Below, piece after piece: positions 34,815-36,753 of a stretch of 36,753 nt of DNA. The stretch comes from Rhodospirillales bacterium. Lineage in GTDB: Bacteria; Pseudomonadota; Alphaproteobacteria; Rhodospirillales; Defluviicoccaceae. The position numbers and the translations under genes were made by a program. Every line of letters starts with the position of its first letter. Position 1 is the stretch's first letter. The stretch spans positions 1 to 36,753 of the forward strand of contig JAEULH010000024.1 in NCBI GenBank assembly GCA_016793925.1. The letters are read 5' to 3'. The notes under the pieces are model-generated. The model was not told where the DNA came from. It worked only from the letters and a program-made list of their open reading frames with translations, and made no database searches.

Positions 34815-36032
34815 TCAGATGACGCGCTTCTTGCGCAGCTCCGCGATTTCCGCTTCCGACAAGCCCAGCATGCCGGCGAGGACCTCTTCGGTATGCTGGC
34901 CGAGCCGGGGGCCGAGGCTCTCGATGCGCCCCGGCGTCTCCGACAACCGCGGGATGACGTTCGGCACGATGATCGTCTCGCCGACATCGGCCTCGTCGAT
35001 GGCGACCATGTTTCGCCGGGCGTGGAACTGACGGTTGCCGAAGATGTCGGCGATGTTGTTGAGCGCACCCGCCGGCGCGCCGGTTCTGTTGCATCGCGCC
35101 AGGACCTCGTCGCGAACGAGCGAGCCGCACCAGTCGCGAACGATCTCGTTGACGTCGTGGCGGCTCTCGAGCCGCGTCTTCTGCTCGCCGTAAAGGCTGC
35201 TCGACGCCAGCTCGGTCCGGCCCATCGCCTCGGCGAGGCGGGCGAACAGCTTGTCGGTCGTGCACGCGATCGCCACCCACTTGCCGTCCTTCGTCGGGAA
35301 GTGGCCGTAGGGACAGGCGCTTTCGATGTGCGGACCGTGACGCTCGCGCACCGTTCCGTACATCGCATAGGCCGGAACGAGCTCATCGGTGCAGCGGAAG
35401 ACCGACTCGTAGAGGGCGGTGTCGATATACTGGCCGCGACCGGTCAGGTCGCGGAAGCGCAACGCCATCAGCACGCCGATGCAGCCGTAGAGGCCGGACA
35501 TGTAGTCGCCCAGCGTCGTCGATCCGGGCGTGACCGGCGTGCCCTTGGGCATGCCGGCGAGGTAGGCGAGGCCGCCGACGGCGTGGGCGATGCGGGCGAA
35601 GCCGGGCCTGTCCTTGTAGGGCCCGGTCTGGCCGTAACCGGTGACGCGCAGCATGATCAGCTTCGGGTTCACCTCGCGCAGAACGTCCCAGCCGAGCCCC
35701 CATCGTTCCAGCGTCCCGGTGCGGAAATTCTCGCAGAGCACGTCGGTGTCCGCGATCAGCCGCTTGAACAGGTCGACGCCGTCGGGTCGGTGCAAATCGA
35801 TGGTCACCGATTTCTTGTTCCGCGCCTCGCTGAGCCAGGTCAGCGTGTCGCCCCTTCGTGTCGGGGTGCCGAAGCGGCGGCAGGCGTCGCCGCCGACCGG
35901 ATGCTCGACCTTCAGCACCTCGGCGCCGAATTCGCCCATGATCGCGGCGCAGTAGGGGGCGGCGATGACGGTGGCGACGTCGATGACCCGGACGCCGCTC
36001 AAGGGCAGCGCATTGTCGGCATGTTCGTTCAT
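34815..36032 (-). CDS. CaiB/BaiF (family III) CoA-transferase, copy 1
   Basis: A 405-residue family III CoA-transferase, which moves CoA between carboxylic acids. Family features are [27 protein letters not shown], the [10 protein letters not shown] segment, [18 protein letters not shown] strand, and the catalytic Asp at residue 176 in TTLGDYMSG. The start at 36032 follows GAGG, and the alternative ATG at 36044 lies four codons upstream. It is 43 bp downstream of a close paralogue, consistent with a two-gene operon. Similar adjacent pairs form heterodimers in some pathways (for example benzylsuccinate or succinyl-CoA:malate CoA-transferases). The acid substrates here are unknown. Confidence 0.92.
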   Translation of the reverse strand: MNEHADNALPLSGVRVIDVATVIAAPYCAAIMGEFGAEVLKVEHPVGGDACRRFGTPTRRGDTLTWLSEARNKKSVTIDLHRPDGVDLFKRLIADTDVLCENFRTGTLERWGLGWDVLREVNPKLIMLRVTGYGQTGPYKDRPGFARIAHAVGGLAYLAGMPKGTPVTPGSTTLGDYMSGLYGCIGVLMALRFRDLTGRGQYIDTALYESVFRCTDELVPAYAMYGTVRERHGPHIESACPYGHFPTKDGKWVAIACTTDKLFARLAEAMGRTELASSSLYGEQKTRLESRHDVNEIVRDWCGSLVRDEVLARCNRTGAPAGALNNIADIFGNRQFHARRNMVAIDEADVGETIIVPNVIPRLSETPGRIESLGPRLGQHTEEVLAGMLGLSEAEIAELRKKRVI

Positions 36033-36075
36033 TGGCAACCTCATGTCCCGGCAGGGGCCGCGGCCAAAGTTCGGC

Positions 36076-36753
36076 CTAGATGATCTTGCGTTGGCGCAGC
36101 GAAGCGATGTCGGCCGCCGACAGCTCCAGCAGTTCGCGCATCACCTCGTAGGTGGCGTTGCCGAGCGGCGGTCCGAGGTTGGTCACCCGCCCCGGGCTTT
36201 CCGACAGCGTCGGCACCACCCCCGGTATCGCCACCCTCAGCCCGTCCTCGGCGACCTCGAGGATGTTGCCGCGGGCCTGGAAATGCTCGTCGTCGAAAAT
36301 GTCGGCGACGGAGTTGAGCTTGCCGACCGGGACTTCCTTCTCCAGGCAGCGCTCCATCAGCTCGTCGCGGGTGAGCGACAGGGTCCACTCGATGACGATC
36401 TTGTTGACCTCGTCGCGGGCCGCGAGGCGCTTGCGCTGCTCGCCGTAAAGGGTGTGCGAGGCCAGTTCGGGCCGCTCCATCGCCTCCGCCAGGCGTTCGA
36501 ACATCTTGTCGGTGGTGCAGGCGATGGCCACCCACTTGTCGTCGGCGGTGCGGAAGTGCCCGTGCGGGACGGCGACGAAGCTGCCGGCGCCCTCGCGTTC
36601 GCGGATCTTGCCGAACAGGCCGTAGGCCGCGGCGAGTTCCTCCATCTGCCGGAACACCGCCTCGTAGATGCCGATGTCGATCACCTGGCCGCGCCCGGTC
36701 CGCTCCTTGTGGCGCAGGGCGAGCATGACGCCGATGGTGCCGTAAAGACTGGA
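36076..36753 (-). CDS. CaiB/BaiF CoA-transferase, copy 2 (5' end outside window)
   Basis: The C-terminal 225 or so residues of a second family III CoA-transferase, open at the right edge. It aligns along its length with the downstream paralogue: [66 protein letters not shown] and a common end. The catalytic Asp region lies just outside the window and cannot be checked. An internal ATG at 36726 is not a start; the frame continues upstream through SSLYGTIGV. Presumably transcribed with the downstream copy. Confidence 0.9.
   Translation of the reverse strand, partial: SSLYGTIGVMLALRHKERTGRGQVIDIGIYEAVFRQMEELAAAYGLFGKIREREGAGSFVAVPHGHFRTADDKWVAIACTTDKMFERLAEAMERPELASHTLYGEQRKRLAARDEVNKIVIEWTLSLTRDELMERCLEKEVPVGKLNSVADIFDDEHFQARGNILEVAEDGLRVAIPGVVPTLSESPGRVTNLGPPLGNATYEVMRELLELSAADIASLRQRKII

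Noticed and set aside
32873..35386. 837-codon minus-strand frame opposite the tail-fibre gene
   Set aside because: It overlaps the 5' part of the CoA-transferase in another frame and shows no domain, while the plus-strand frame has recognisable fibre motifs and a good ribosome-binding site.

Overview
The window is about 36.8 kb of high-GC DNA dominated by housekeeping genes. The gene repertoire points to an alphaproteobacterium, most likely Rhodospirillales-like: a prs-rplY-pth-ychF cluster, a class II DAHP synthase, tight intergenic spacing and dispersed palindromic intergenic repeats. No 16S or other phylogenetic marker is present, so this is inference from gene content. Nothing indicates a plasmid. 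The only phage-like gene is an isolated tail-fibre homologue.

Left region (1-8.6 kb, all on the minus strand). A membrane-anchored TPR protein runs off the left edge. It is followed by an 800-bp array of alternating inverted ~36-bp half-elements. Next come pgeF, a possible 22-residue membrane peptide, and prs-rplY-pth-ychF (PRPP synthesis, ribosomal protein L25, peptidyl-tRNA rescue, ribosome-associated ATPase). A CPA1-type cation/proton antiporter lies upstream of pgeF.

Middle region (8.7-25.3 kb). This holds an amidase, a LivH-type permease with an extra lipoprotein-like N-terminal domain, a PilZ protein, cysS, a GspA-GspB pair, gltX translationally coupled to nadE, a nicotinate phosphoribosyltransferase overlapping a class II DAHP synthase, a second and complete TPR paralogue with its own shorter repeat array, and gor. 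The two TPR genes lie in direct orientation about 22.3 kb apart and share coding and upstream sequence, including the repeat elements.

Right region (25.4-36.8 kb). Here are glmS-glmU (UDP-GlcNAc synthesis), gph and a tRNA-Val(CAC) whose promoter overlaps the gph stop codon. A more accessory stretch follows: a large FecR-domain protein with two tandem ~160-residue modules, a CaiE/PaaY-type hexapeptide protein, an orphan phage-tail-fibre-like gene with a consensus -35 box and overlapping palindromes, and two tandem CaiB-family CoA-transferases, the second cut by the right edge.

The features most worth following are the half-element arrays with conserved AT-rich spacers and their link to the duplicated TPR genes, the lipoprotein-LivH fusion, the FecR/tandem-module surface protein, and the stand-alone tail-fibre gene with its promoter and operator-like region. 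I found no complete, self-evident new defence or mobile system.
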